Shown: piece after piece, positions 23,076-23,155 of the stretch
How positions within the stretch are numbered: the stretch's first letter is position 1
How the letters are laid out: each line of letters opens with the position of its first letter
From: an uncultured Clostridium sp.
GTDB taxonomy: Bacteria; Bacillota; Clostridia; Clostridiales; Clostridiaceae
Reading direction: 5' to 3'
Assembly (NCBI GenBank): GCA_900540255.1
Contig: UQFE01000034.1
Coordinates: forward strand, 1 to 23,155
Length of the DNA stretch: 23,155 nt
The notes under the pieces: generated by a model
What the model saw: only the letters and a program-made list of their open reading frames with translations
Told to the model about the DNA's origin: nothing
Database searches by the model: none
Position numbers and translations under genes: made by a program

Positions 23076-23155
23076 AAATCTGAGGGCACTGAAAAAGTGT
23101 CTTTCGGAATAAAAGACCTAAAAAATTTTTTTAAGACAATTTTTTAGGTCTTTTA
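23076..23155. other. Hairpin-rich edge: possible insertion-sequence end or terminator of an unseen gene
   Basis: GGCACT-GAAAA-AGTGTC forms a short hairpin near 23086-23101. Immediately after, TAAAAGACCTAAAAAATT (23110-23127) pairs perfectly with AATTTTTTAGGTCTTTTA (23138-23155), an 18-bp stem ending exactly at the window edge. The motif with CTGAAAAAGTGTC resembles ends of transposase-bearing elements in clostridia, but no transposase is visible in the window. Confidence 0.35.

Overview
The window is very AT-rich, with strong AGGAGG/GAGGTG ribosome sites, short intergenic gaps, extended -10 promoters and U-tract hairpin terminators. It carries a SCIFF peptide with its radical SAM maturase, a family characteristic of Clostridia. 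Gene content and protein sequences point to a chromosomal segment of a Clostridium sensu stricto (cluster I) species. I do not assign a species. I see no rRNA, tRNA or CRISPR array.

Left part (1-6540, all minus strand). A secreted, SH3-repeat N-acetylmuramoyl-L-alanine amidase runs off the left edge. Next comes a ranthipeptide locus. In transcription order it holds a 45-residue SCIFF precursor (5886-6023), its SPASM-type radical SAM maturase, an M16 zinc peptidase and a PLP enzyme of the Orn/Lys/Arg decarboxylase fold. A hairpin separates the precursor gene from the maturase gene, and a strong terminator separates the maturase gene from the peptidase gene. Upstream of the precursor lies a small Lys-rich membrane protein of unknown role.

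Middle (6700-16270). A YhgE/Pip-type membrane protein has a palindrome over its promoter. A DEAD-box RNA helicase follows on the plus strand and converges on an OmpR-family two-component system. Divergent from that system is a membrane-anchored serine hydrolase of class A beta-lactamase fold that appears to lack the omega loop. Three 11-bp-spaced direct repeats lie in the shared promoter region and suggest control by the adjacent response regulator. Then come two small membrane proteins (one holin-like), a thioredoxin and an alpha/beta hydrolase.

Right part (16270-23155). A gene-poor stretch holds at least two decayed gene tails, one looking like the end of a GGDEF domain. It is followed by a cytoplasmic 5'-nucleotidase family phosphoesterase. 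Another gap contains a DUF1413-type gene with an apparent one-base frameshift at its start, a large palindrome just upstream of it, and a GC-richer structured element downstream. A complete phosphonate/phosphite-type ABC transporter operon (phnD-phnC-phnE-phnE, minus strand) follows, with no C-P lyase genes in view. The right edge ends in hairpins that look like the end of an insertion sequence or a neighbouring gene's terminator.

Most interesting items: the SCIFF locus with its adjacent protease and PLP enzyme, the omega-loop-less beta-lactamase-fold protein beside a two-component system, and the broken DUF1413 gene.
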